Shown here piece after piece: positions 17,828 to 24,956 of a stretch of DNA of 64,000 nucleotides. The notes below the pieces were generated by a model that was given only the letters and a program-made list of their open reading frames with translations, was not told the origin of the DNA and ran no database searches. The position numbers were made by a program, and so were the translations under genes. How positions within the stretch are numbered: the stretch's first letter is position 1; each line of letters opens with the position of its first letter. Origin of the DNA: Streptomyces sp. CB01201 (GTDB lineage: Bacteria; Actinomycetota; Actinomycetes; Streptomycetales; Streptomycetaceae); assembly GCF_002803085.1 (NCBI RefSeq), contig NZ_NNBJ01000022.1, positions 1 through 64,000 on the forward strand. Direction: 5' to 3'.

Positions 17828-17978
17828 GGTTCTCCCTTGTGCGGCGGGCGGGTGCGCGGATGGCGCTGCGGTCGGCAGGAGTGCGGGTACCGCGAGGCTG
17901 TGCGCTGCGCCCCGGCGGGCGGGGCCGGCGGGCAGCACGGCGGTGTGGGGGAAGGGCGCTCGGGGGTGGAGCGAGACG

Positions 17979-18053
17979 TCAGCTCACGGCGGGACAGGCC
18001 GTGGTGGTGACACGCACGTAGTCGACGTGGCGGCGGGTCACGAGCACGGTCAT
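17979..18053 (-). CDS. Putative leader peptide upstream of metY, copy 3
   Basis: A 24-residue peptide, MTVLVTRRHVDYVRVTTTAC then PAVS, starting at ATG 18053. The RRHVDYVRVxxxxC core is the same pattern as the HIDLLRVAGALC and CVDLLRVSSALC peptides at 11305 and 10121. It stops 151 bp before the metY ATG. Proposed function is sulfur- or cysteine-dependent attenuation of metYX. It is too short for normal gene callers but its match to two neighbours makes it credible. Confidence 0.72.
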   Translation of the reverse strand: MTVLVTRRHVDYVRVTTTACPAVS

Positions 18054-18230
18054 GCGGTGAGCGAACCACACTCCTGATGCCAACGTCCCTCAGTTCATGA
18101 GGAGTTGACAATTGCGCCAACTCGCCGTGGTCTCCGTGCCGTGATCGGCCCGCACGCGGGTTCGCCCCCTCGTGATCCCCCGACAGTTCCTCGCCACGGG
18201 CCGCCGCGCCCGGACGGTGCCGGGGGAGTC

Positions 18231-19367
18231 CTACGGGGACTGCTCCTCCCGGGCAACCGCTGCCAGCAGATCGCGCAGGGCGTCGTTGTCGGCGTCGTCC
18301 CCGTGCGCGTCGACGCCCTCGAAGGTGGCGGCTTCGGCGCTGCGGGGAAACATCACCTGCTCGTATGCGGTGAGGGCGGACTCGATGTCGTCGGGATGTG
18401 CGGCGAGGGACGCGCCGAGTTCGGCCCCGTCCAGCATCGCGAGGTTGGCGCCCTCGCCGTTCGGGGCCGCGAGGTGGGCGGCGTCGCCCAGCAGGGTCGC
18501 GCCCGGCAGCCGCGGCCACCGGAAGCCCGTCGGAAGCGCGTAGAGGGGGCGCAGAACCGGTGGGGCGTCGGTTTCGGTGATCAGCGAGGTGAGCTCCGGG
18601 GCCCAGCCGCCGAACTCCTTCGCGAGGCGCGCGGTCGCTGCGGCGGCATCGCCGAAGTCGATGGTGGCGAACCAGGATTCCGGCTCGGCCAGGCCCAGGT
18701 AGCCGTGAATGGTGTCGCCCTTCTCCCGGTGGGCGAAGATCTCCCGGCCCGGCCCCGTCGCGACCATCGACCCGCCGCCGACCGTCGCGGCTGCGGCGGG
18801 GTGCCGACTGCCGGAGTCGAACAGATAGGTGTCGACGACCGACTTGCCGGTGTACTCGGGTGTCACGGGGGAGAGCAGCGGTCGTACCCGCGACCAGGCG
18901 CCGTCCGCGCCGACCAGCAGGCCGGTGGTGACGACGCCGCCATCGGCGAACGTGACCTCGTGGCGGCCGTCGTCGAGCGTTCGGGCGCGGATCACCTTGT
19001 GGCCCCAGCGCACGGTGCCGCCCGGGAGTGAGTCGAGCAGCAGCTGCCGCAGGTCGGCGCGCTGCACCTCGGGACGTCCTCCCATGCCGTCGTCGGCCTT
19101 CTCGAACAGGACGGTCCCGTCCGGATCGAGGACGCGCAGGGCCTGGCGCCCATCCAGGACGAGCCCGTGGAAGCCATCCATCAATCCGGCTGCCTCAAGC
19201 GCGAGTTGACCGTTGTAGTCGTGGATGTCGAGCATGCCCCCCTGCGTGCGGGCGGTCGGCGAGGGCTCGGCCTCGTAGACCGTGGAGGTCATTCCGTGGA
19301 CGTGCAGGACCCGGGCGAGCGTGAGGCCGCCGAGACCGGCACCGATGATCGTGACGTCGGTGGGCAT
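18231..19367 (-). CDS. TetX-like FAD-dependent monooxygenase
   Basis: A 378-residue flavoprotein of the aromatic-ring hydroxylase/TetX group. It has a Rossmann motif TIIGAGLGGLTLARVL, the middle FAD block LLVGADGAWSRVRPLL and the C-terminal GDAAHLAAPNGEGANLAMLD. Relatives hydroxylate or inactivate polycyclic drugs such as tetracyclines; others act in secondary metabolism. ATG at 19367 follows AGAAGGAA at good spacing, and the 63 in-frame residues upstream have no family features. It is monocistronic, with phased direct repeats about 150-200 bp upstream of the start. No TetR gene is immediately adjacent. Substrate unknown. Confidence 0.88.
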   Translation of the reverse strand: MPTDVTIIGAGLGGLTLARVLHVHGMTSTVYEAEPSPTARTQGGMLDIHDYNGQLALEAAGLMDGFHGLVLDGRQALRVLDPDGTVLFEKADDGMGGRPEVQRADLRQLLLDSLPGGTVRWGHKVIRARTLDDGRHEVTFADGGVVTTGLLVGADGAWSRVRPLLSPVTPEYTGKSVVDTYLFDSGSRHPAAAATVGGGSMVATGPGREIFAHREKGDTIHGYLGLAEPESWFATIDFGDAAAATARLAKEFGGWAPELTSLITETDAPPVLRPLYALPTGFRWPRLPGATLLGDAAHLAAPNGEGANLAMLDGAELGASLAAHPDDIESALTAYEQVMFPRSAEAATFEGVDAHGDDADNDALRDLLAAVAREEQSP

Positions 19368-19517
19368 GGGATTCCTTCTGGGCCGAGGACCCTGGACGGC
19401 CGGCCGGCGGGCGTCGCGCCGGTACGGACCGCCCCAGAGGGTCCGGACGATCGGATGGGGTGGGGGCGCTTGCCGTGTCCGGCCCGGCTCCCACGAGACG
19501 CAATGTCCCCGCGCCCG

Positions 19518-19569
19518 CCGACAGTTCGCCGACAAGCCGCTGACAGCCCCCGACAAGCCCCCGACAGGG
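19518..19569. promoter_or_regulatory. Five GACA repeats phased at 10-11 bp
   Basis: GACA(A/G) starts at 19520, 19531, 19542, 19552 and 19563, mostly inside CCGACAAGCC-type units. The regular one-turn phasing resembles cooperative activator sites. It lies in the 336-bp gap between the divergent monooxygenase and GH16-like genes; nothing else is recognisable in that gap. Confidence 0.45.
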
Positions 19570-19703
19570 CGCGGTCCCCCACCTGCGCCGTACGGCGAGC
19601 CCTTCGGTGCGGACGTGCTCGCAGGCCGCAGAGCGCGTCATCGCGGATCGGCAAAAATGAGCTGTGAAGGGATATTCGGCTCGTACTTGGGCAGTGTGGA
19701 CCC

Positions 19704-20429
19704 GTGCTCTCCAACGCTCTCGCCTGGTGCCGCGACCGTCTGCGCCGACCGCGCTCCGGGGTCCGCTCCCCGGCGGCCGACGGCCCGGTCGTGTTCACGG
19801 CCGACTTCGCCTCGTTGACGCAGTGGGTCGCGGGCCGTTCGTCGGCGTATCCGGACGGCGGCCCGGTCAACCCCGGTGACAACAAGCTGGATTACCTGGT
19901 CGACGATCCGTCGTACAGCAGGGGCGGGGTCTTCCGGGCCACCAGGAACCCCGACGGCACCTGGAAGACCGGGCTGTTGACCACGGAGGGCAGCGCGGAC
20001 GGGTTCATGGTGCGTACCGGAGACGTACTGGAGGCGCGCGTCCGGCTGCCGGTCGGTGTGGGGGCGTGGCCCGCCATCTGGACCTGGCGGGACGGCGGTC
20101 AGGAGATCGACGTCTTCGAATACCACCCGGACAACCCTGACATCCTGGAGCTGACGAACCACGTCAAGGGGGGCCAGTTCTACTTCCAGGACGCCGTCGT
20201 CGCACCGGACGCATGGCTCGATCTGCGCGTCCGGTTCGGGGCCCGTTCGGTGACCTGGTGGGTGAACGGCGTACGCGTCTTCGGGGACCGTGCGGGGGTG
20301 GGCCGGAACTGGCAGGCCTACCTCATCGTGAACTTGTCGGTCAGCGCGGGTCGTTATCACCCCGAGCCCCCAACTGCGCTGTCCGAGCTGTCGTTTGAGG
20401 TGTCGTCACTGCGGATTCACCGCCGCTGA
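19704..20429 (+). CDS. GH16-like glucanase/lectin-fold protein
   Basis: A 241-residue protein with a concanavalin-type beta-sandwich of glycoside hydrolase family 16. The catalytic signature ExDxxE is visible as EIDVFE in GGQEIDVFEYHP, preceded by LPVGVGAWPAIWTWRDG, the usual strand before the catalytic one. Later strands include WWVNGVRVFGD and QAYLIVNLSV. GTG at 19704 is the only reasonable start; no signal peptide is evident, which is odd for an enzyme that would act on extracellular glucans. It may therefore be intracellular, use another export route, or have lost its signal. Polysaccharide substrate unknown. Confidence 0.78.
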   Translation: MLSNALAWCRDRLRRPRSGVRSPAADGPVVFTADFASLTQWVAGRSSAYPDGGPVNPGDNKLDYLVDDPSYSRGGVFRATRNPDGTWKTGLLTTEGSADGFMVRTGDVLEARVRLPVGVGAWPAIWTWRDGGQEIDVFEYHPDNPDILELTNHVKGGQFYFQDAVVAPDAWLDLRVRFGARSVTWWVNGVRVFGDRAGVGRNWQAYLIVNLSVSAGRYHPEPPTALSELSFEVSSLRIHRR

Positions 20430-20605
20430 CGACACCGGCCGACTGCGGGCGCGTGGCAGCGGGACGCGTCGCCGCCTCCGACGGAGGCCGCGTTCGGTGG
20501 TGCATGCCGCCTGCGGTGACGGGTACGACCCCGCTCGTGCGGGAGAGCACGGGACTCGTACAGGAGGGCTACGGGAGAGGCCCGCGAACGCGAGGAGTGT
20601 CGCAA

Positions 20606-20980
20606 GTGATTCGAAAGCTACAGGCGGTCGCGTTGGACTGCGACGACCCGGCCCGGCTCGCGGAGTTCTACGCGGGTCTGCTCGGCGGCCGGGTGACCGC
20701 CGACCCGGACGACCCCGACTGGATCGAGGTGGACGGCTTCGAGGGAGGCCGACTGGCCTTTCAGCGGGTGGACGGCTACCGGCCTCCGGAATGGCCCGGC
20801 CGGCAGGTTCCCCAGCAGATCCATCTGGATTTCGACGTGGACGATCTGGAGGGTGAGGAGAAGCGGGCGCTCGCCCTGGGCGCGACGGTGCTGGAGCGGA
20901 CGGACCAGGTCCGGCCGGGGGCCAACTGGCGGGTCTACGCGGACCCGGCCGGGCACCCGTTCTGCCTCTGCCTGCACTGA
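20606..20980 (+). CDS. VOC/glyoxalase-like protein
   Basis: A 124-residue single vicinal-oxygen-chelate domain. It begins IRKLQAVALDCDDPARLAEF and ends DPAGHPFCLCLH, the typical start and end of small Streptomyces VOC proteins. GTG at 20606 is preferred because AGGAG lies eight bases upstream; GTG at 20597 is also possible. VOC proteins include dioxygenases, fosfomycin- and bleomycin-resistance proteins and isomerases, so the reaction cannot be given. Cytoplasmic, single gene. Confidence 0.82.
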   Translation: MIRKLQAVALDCDDPARLAEFYAGLLGGRVTADPDDPDWIEVDGFEGGRLAFQRVDGYRPPEWPGRQVPQQIHLDFDVDDLEGEEKRALALGATVLERTDQVRPGANWRVYADPAGHPFCLCLH

Positions 20981-21170
20981 CAGGGATGCGACCGTCCGAC
21001 CCGCACGCCAGGCGAGATCGGTGGCCCGAGGACGAACTGTGATGTCCTGCTCGTGCCCAAGGGCGGTCGGGAGGGCGGTCGGGAGGGCGCCCCGGCCACG
21101 GCGGACCCTGGATCGGCCGCCGCTCACGCCCTCCGCTCGTGCCCTTCGCGCACCGGCCCCGACCGCGCCA

Positions 21171-21222
21171 GCGTATGGTGTACGCTGAAGCGAACGGTGT
21201 ACCCGACATGTAAACGGTGTGC
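21171..21222 (+). promoter_or_regulatory. Candidate TetR operator: inverted repeat and three ACGGTGTAC-like direct repeats
   Basis: GCGTA-TGGTG-TACGC is a perfect 5-bp inverted repeat (21171-21185). Similar nonamers ATGGTGTAC, ACGGTGTAC and ACGGTGTGC start at 21175, 21194 and 21214, spaced 19-20 bp. They lie just upstream of the TetR gene, so autoregulation is likely. Confidence 0.5.
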
Positions 21223-21276
21223 GCTTTCGTGCGGGTGTTCGCCCTGTGGGTGCGAGACGGAGACAGGGGAGGCTCG

Positions 21277-22026
21277 GTGCCGGCCAATGAGCAGCACGGA
21301 ATTCCGTCGGTTTGGACCCGGCCGCGCGCGCGGCGGGAGCAACCGGCGCTGAGCCGGGAGCAGATCGTCGCCGAGGCCGTCCGGCTCCTGGACGCGGAGG
21401 GCATCGACGCGCTGAGCATGCGCAAGCTCGGCACCCGTCTCGGTGCGGGGGCCACCTCCCTCTACCGGCACGTGGCCAACAAGGACGAGCTCATCGAGCT
21501 GGTGGTCGACGAGGTGTACGGGGAGTTGGCGGAGCCCGACGTCGCGCGGTCCGCGCACTGGCGCGACGTCACGGCGCGGCGCGCGCACGGCCTGCGGGCG
21601 ATGCTGCTCAAGCATCCGTGGATCGCCTCGCTGCTCGGCGAGGTGGGCGTCGCCCATCTGGGGCCCAATCTGATGCGCCTGTCGGACCGCATGATCGCCA
21701 CGTTCGAGGCGGCGGGGTTCGCGCTGAGCGAGTCGGATCACGCGGTGCGTACCGTCTTCGCGTACGTCACCGGGATGACGACCAGTGAGGCCGCGTGGCT
21801 CACCATGCTGGCGCGCAGCGGTCAGACCGAGCAGGAGTGGGTGGAGCGCCTGTGGCCGGCCGCCGAGCAGGCCGCGCAGGCTTATCCGCGCCTGCGCAAG
21901 GGGTACGCCGACCAGCGCGGCAAGGATCCGCGCGCCACCCGCGACGAGAACTTCGCGTATGGCCTCGATCTGATCCTGGACGGCCTGGAGGCCAGACTCG
22001 GACAGGCGGGCCCGGCCGCCGGATAG
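21277..22026 (+). CDS. TetR-family regulator (tetracycline-repressor C-terminal type)
   Basis: A 249-residue regulator. The N-terminal helix-turn-helix is in SMRKLGTRLGAGATSLYRHV, preceded by the family's typical LSREQIVAEAVRLLDAEG. The long alpha-helical C-terminal part has the TetR_C-like features of drug-responsive repressors (TFEAAGFALSESDHAVRTVF). GTG at 21277 is chosen because AGGGGAGG lies just upstream, although a GTG at 21217 is in frame. Repeats resembling an operator lie 50-100 bp upstream. No efflux pump is adjacent, so its target beyond itself is unknown. Confidence 0.85.
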   Translation: MPANEQHGIPSVWTRPRARREQPALSREQIVAEAVRLLDAEGIDALSMRKLGTRLGAGATSLYRHVANKDELIELVVDEVYGELAEPDVARSAHWRDVTARRAHGLRAMLLKHPWIASLLGEVGVAHLGPNLMRLSDRMIATFEAAGFALSESDHAVRTVFAYVTGMTTSEAAWLTMLARSGQTEQEWVERLWPAAEQAAQAYPRLRKGYADQRGKDPRATRDENFAYGLDLILDGLEARLGQAGPAAG

Positions 22027-22151
22027 CGGGACGGCGGCTTCTGGCGCGCGCGGGGGGAGCGGGGGAATCCCTGTCCGCGGCGCCCACATCAGTGATCCAC
22101 CGTCCGATCCATGCGGACGGCTCATCCCCTCTGTACCGATGGAGTGCCTTG

Positions 22152-22796
22152 ATGGCCAGGCAGGAACGCGCGTTACGTACGCGCAATGCGTTAATCGAGT
22201 CCGCCGCCGAGCTGTTCGACCGGGACGGCTTCGAGACGGCGTCGCTCGCCATGATCAGTGCCCGCGCCGGCGTGAGCAACGGGGCCCTGCACTTCCACTT
22301 CGCCAGCAAGGCGGCCCTGGCCGACGCGGTGTGCGTGACGGCGGCGCAACGGCTGGCGAGGATCACGGACGCCGGCGAGGAACGTGCGGACGACGGTGCC
22401 TTGCAAATGCTGATCGATACCAGCCACGCCCTGGTGCGCGGCCTCGCTCAGGATGTGGTGCTGCGGGCAGGGTTCGACCTGGCGGACGGCCGCGAGTCGA
22501 CGGGCGCGGGCATGGATCTGTGCGCCCGTTGGCAGGACTGGGTGGGGGAGGCGTTCGAGCGGGCGGCTCGGGAGGGCGCCCTGGCTCAGGGAGCCACGGC
22601 GAGGGACGCGACCCTGACCGTGGTGGGGGCCGTGGCCGGGTTCAAGACACTGGGAGTGCGGGATCCCGCATGGCTGTCCCCGGAAACGCTGACGCGCTTT
22701 TGGGGGCTGCTACTGCCGCGCGTGGCGGGGGAGTTCACCCTGGAGGGCCTGGAGGCCGCGGGTACGCAGGCCGGCAAGGAAGCGCCGTGGTTCTGA
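22152..22796 (+). CDS. Gamma-butyrolactone receptor-like TetR regulator
   Basis: A 214-residue regulator. Its N terminus MARQERALRTRNALIESAAE and the helix-turn-helix NGALHFHFASKAALADAV match the ScbR/ArpA-type autoregulator receptors that control antibiotic clusters in Streptomyces. ATG at 22152 follows GGAG with seven bases spacing. No AfsA-type butyrolactone synthase gene or partner is seen here, so it may be a pseudo-receptor that binds antibiotics or foreign signals. It sits 125 bp downstream of another TetR gene in the same direction but probably has its own promoter. Candidate regulator of clusters in this arm. Confidence 0.8.
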   Translation: MARQERALRTRNALIESAAELFDRDGFETASLAMISARAGVSNGALHFHFASKAALADAVCVTAAQRLARITDAGEERADDGALQMLIDTSHALVRGLAQDVVLRAGFDLADGRESTGAGMDLCARWQDWVGEAFERAAREGALAQGATARDATLTVVGAVAGFKTLGVRDPAWLSPETLTRFWGLLLPRVAGEFTLEGLEAAGTQAGKEAPWF

Positions 22797-22837
22797 GCAC
22801 CGATTGAGCCGTCGGCTCGGGGCCACGCGGTTCGACT

Positions 22838-22882
22838 GTAAAGGAAACCTTGACGGGGCGATTCCGTAAAGGCACCCTTTAC
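22838..22882 (+). promoter_or_regulatory. Two GTAAAGG-N3-CCTTTAC operators over the start of the HTH gene
   Basis: Perfect inverted repeat GTAAAGG-CAC-CCTTTAC at 22866-22882, ending three bases before the ATG. A second copy with one mismatch (GTAAAGG-AAA-CCTTGAC) lies at 22838-22854. Centre-to-centre spacing is 28 bp. This fits dimeric autorepression blocking promoter and ribosome site. Confidence 0.7.
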
Positions 22883-22884
22883 GT

Positions 22885-23523
22885 ATGGCCGATGACGCGG
22901 AATCCTCGATCTCGCTTGCCGCGCTGACCGGGCGGCTCGCCGAACAGGCGGGGGCTCTGGCCGGGGCGCTGGGCGGCCCGTTCGAGCCGCCCGCGTACCT
23001 GGACCTGGTGCGGCGCGCCCGGGACGTGGACGGCCTGGCGGAGCAGGTGTTGAAGCTGTCCGTGCAGCAGAGCCGCGACGCCGGTCACACCTGGCAGGAG
23101 ATCGGTGATCTGCTCGGCGTCACCCGCCAGGCCGCCTTCCAGAGGTTCGGCAAACCGATCGACCCCCGGACGGGAGCCCCCATGGACAAGACGGTACGCA
23201 TGGACAACGCGGCGGAGCGCGCACGGCAGATCGCCGAGGCCGTCCTCGGCGGCCGGATGGACGAAGCGAGGCCGCACTTCAATGCCCAGGTCCTGGCGGC
23301 CTTCACCGAGGAGGAGCGCGGCCGGGGCATGGCCACGGTCGCGGGTCTGGTCGGAGCGTTCGAGGGCTTCGCCGACGACGCCCCGTTCGTCCGCCGCATC
23401 GGGGACCACACAGTGGTCGACATCCCGCTGCACTACGAGGCGGGCGACATGAAGGCCCGGGTGGCCTTCGACACCGACGAGAAGGTCGCCGGCCTGTTCA
23501 TCCTGGCCCCGGAGACGCCGTAA
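22885..23523 (+). CDS. HTH regulator with DUF3887-like sensor domain
   Basis: A 212-residue protein. Residues about 60-90 hold a helix-turn-helix (GHTWQEIGDLLGVTRQAAFQ, then RFG). Residues about 105-210 form a DUF3887-type alpha/beta domain with RIGDHTVVDIPLHYEAGDMKA. This pairing is common in Streptomyces regulators whose ligands are unknown. The ATG at 22885 is three bases from a perfect inverted repeat, so transcription may be leaderless or strongly autorepressed. A small membrane-protein gene follows 34 bp after the stop and is probably co-transcribed. Confidence 0.8.
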   Translation: MADDAESSISLAALTGRLAEQAGALAGALGGPFEPPAYLDLVRRARDVDGLAEQVLKLSVQQSRDAGHTWQEIGDLLGVTRQAAFQRFGKPIDPRTGAPMDKTVRMDNAAERARQIAEAVLGGRMDEARPHFNAQVLAAFTEEERGRGMATVAGLVGAFEGFADDAPFVRRIGDHTVVDIPLHYEAGDMKARVAFDTDEKVAGLFILAPETP

Positions 23524-23557
23524 CACCGCTGTTCCGACGCGTAGAGAGGCCTTCATC

Positions 23558-23761
23558 ATGACGGCCGGCCCCGCCCCCACCGTGTGGATGACCCTCGTCC
23601 CGCTGATCGCGCTGCTCCCTGCCATCCTGTGCATGCTGGACATCGCCCGCCACCCCCACACCCGCACCCTGACACCTCAACTCTGGCTCGCCATCTGCGC
23701 GTTGGGGAACGTGGTCGGCCTGGTCGCGTACCTCAGGTACGGGCGGGACGAGCGTCGCTGA
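23558..23761 (+). CDS. Small membrane protein, PLDc_N-like
   Basis: A 67-residue protein with two hydrophobic helices (about residues 9-26 and 41-58) separated by a short loop and a basic C terminus YLRYGRDERR. This is the pattern of the PLDc_N (phospholipase D-nuclease N-terminal) domain, found alone in many actinobacterial two-helix membrane proteins. ATG at 23558 is preceded by GAGAGGCC. It is likely coexpressed with the upstream DUF3887 regulator and may be its membrane partner or target. No enzymatic role is implied. Confidence 0.75.
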   Translation: MTAGPAPTVWMTLVPLIALLPAILCMLDIARHPHTRTLTPQLWLAICALGNVVGLVAYLRYGRDERR

Positions 23762-23813
23762 GGATCGGGCGGAGACCGGGATCGGTCGGCCAGGGAAAAC
23801 CCGTTGGCGCTGT

Positions 23814-23842
23814 TCGCCCCGGCGGATAGTGTTCGCTGCGCC
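23814..23842 (+). promoter_or_regulatory. Promoter of the leader-hydrolase unit, WhiB7-like layout
   Basis: TTGGCG (23814-23819) and TAGTGT (23837-23842) are spaced 17 bp. A short A-run (GGGAAAAC) lies just upstream of the -35, reminiscent of WhiB7/WblC-dependent promoters. Assignment to that regulon is only a suggestion. Confidence 0.4.
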
Positions 23843-23869
23843 GTGACACCGAACCAGGAGGTGAGACCC

Positions 23870-23923
23870 ATGAACGCAGTAACCACGTGGGTGCTCCCCC
23901 TTTCCGTTACGGTCGGCGACTGA
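23870..23923 (+). CDS. 17-residue leader peptide upstream of the hydrolase
   Basis: MNAVTTWVLPLSVTVGD, with an almost perfect ribosome site AGGAGGTGA five bases before the ATG, much stronger than that of the downstream gene. The stop codon lies in the loop of a hairpin. The peptide has one Trp and a Val/Leu/Pro-rich middle. The layout (strong promoter, tiny frame, overlapping hairpins, then the real gene 53 bp later) is that of translation-dependent attenuation as seen before antibiotic-resistance genes. Confidence 0.65.
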   Translation: MNAVTTWVLPLSVTVGD

Positions 23924-23962
23924 CGAAGCTGTCGCCGGGAGCGCCTCGAAGCAGGCACTCCC
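23914..23962 (+). promoter_or_regulatory. Two mutually overlapping attenuator-like hairpins
   Basis: Hairpin 1 is CGGCGAC/GTCGCCG (23914-23920 with 23931-23937), enclosing the leader stop. Hairpin 2 is GGGAGCGCC/GGCACTCCC (23937-23945 with 23954-23962), one mismatch. They share base 23937, and the hydrolase ribosome site GAAAGG begins at 23963. A ribosome paused on the leader would disturb hairpin 1 and change access downstream. Confidence 0.55.
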
Positions 23963-23976
23963 GAAAGGCAACAGCC

Positions 23977-24735
23977 ATGAATACTCTGCACTTCACCACC
24001 AAGACGTCGGCGAACGGCATCGTCGAGCGCGAGTTCACCCTGGGCGACTTCGACGGTGCCCTCTGGTCGCCGTCCTCCGGCGCCGAACGCGCGCCGTTGA
24101 TCCTGATGGGCCACGGCGGCGGCAACCATCACAAGTCCCCGGCGATGACCGGCCGGGCAGCACGCCTCGTGGCCATCGGCGGCTTCAACGTCGCGACCAT
24201 CGACGCCCCCGGGCACGGCCGCCGTCCGCGCACGGAGCACGACGAACGCGAAATCGCCCTGATGCAGGAGGCGATGGCGGCGGGCGAGCCCGTGGGACCG
24301 ATCGTCGTCCCGTACAACCTCCACCTGGCCGAGCGGGCCGTCCCCGAGTGGCGGGCGACCCTGGACGCGCTTCAGGAGCTGCCGGAGATCGGCGCCGAAG
24401 GCCCGGTCGGCTACTACGGCCTCAACATGGGCACCGCCATCGGCATCCCCCTGACGGCGGCCGAACCCCGCATCAGGGCCGCCGTCTTCGGGCAGTTCTG
24501 GCCCGAGCCGCTGACCGGGACGGCCAAGCGGATCACCGTGCCCATCGAATACGACCTCCAGTGGGACGACGAGCACATCCCGCGTGAAGAGGGCCTCGCC
24601 CTGTTCGACGCCTTCGCCTCGAAGGACAAGACCCTGCACGCGAACGCGGGCCGCCACAAGCAACTGCCCCGGTTCGAGGCGGACAGCGCGGCGCACTTCT
24701 TCGTACGCCATCTGGGCCGGGCGATCGCGGCCTGA
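23977..24735 (+). CDS. Alpha/beta-hydrolase-fold protein with Asn at the nucleophile position
   Basis: A 252-residue protein of the dienelactone-hydrolase-like alpha/beta family. The oxyanion segment LILMGHGGGNHHKS and the lid/strand order are normal, and a C-terminal NAGRHKQLPRFE supplies a candidate His. The nucleophile elbow, however, reads YYGLNMGTAIGIP: the expected GxSxG has Asn (codon AAC, one base from AGC Ser). If correct, it should not act by the usual serine mechanism and may be a binding protein or use another nucleophile. It is preceded by a leader peptide and attenuator hairpins. ATG at 23977 follows GAAAGG. Confidence 0.82.
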   Translation: MNTLHFTTKTSANGIVEREFTLGDFDGALWSPSSGAERAPLILMGHGGGNHHKSPAMTGRAARLVAIGGFNVATIDAPGHGRRPRTEHDEREIALMQEAMAAGEPVGPIVVPYNLHLAERAVPEWRATLDALQELPEIGAEGPVGYYGLNMGTAIGIPLTAAEPRIRAAVFGQFWPEPLTGTAKRITVPIEYDLQWDDEHIPREEGLALFDAFASKDKTLHANAGRHKQLPRFEADSAAHFFVRHLGRAIAA

Positions 24736-24744
24736 CCCTCGGCA

Positions 24745-24783
24745 GGGGCCGAGCCGGTCCGGCACTTGCCTCGGCTCGGCCCC
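24745..24783 (+). terminator. Intrinsic-type terminator after the hydrolase
   Basis: Perfect 11-bp inverted repeat GGGGCCGAGCC/GGCTCGGCCCC with a 17-base loop, starting ten bases after the stop codon. Confidence 0.8.
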
Positions 24784-24956
24784 CTCGCCCGCGGGGCAGC
24801 CGTTGGGGCAGCCCTTGGGGCCGCCTCCCGTCGCAGCGGGTTGAAGCCGGCTGAAACCGTGGTGACGCCCTGCTGAAACCGGCTCGGCGCACTGTCTTCA
24901 CCAACGCGGCGGACAGCCACCGCGCCGAAGACAACGAGTCGCAGGAGATGACCGTC

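Noticed and set aside
17830..18110. SAM-type riboswitch before metY
   Set aside because: Reading the minus strand I found a leader peptide but none of the conserved core of SAM-I or SAM-IV elements.
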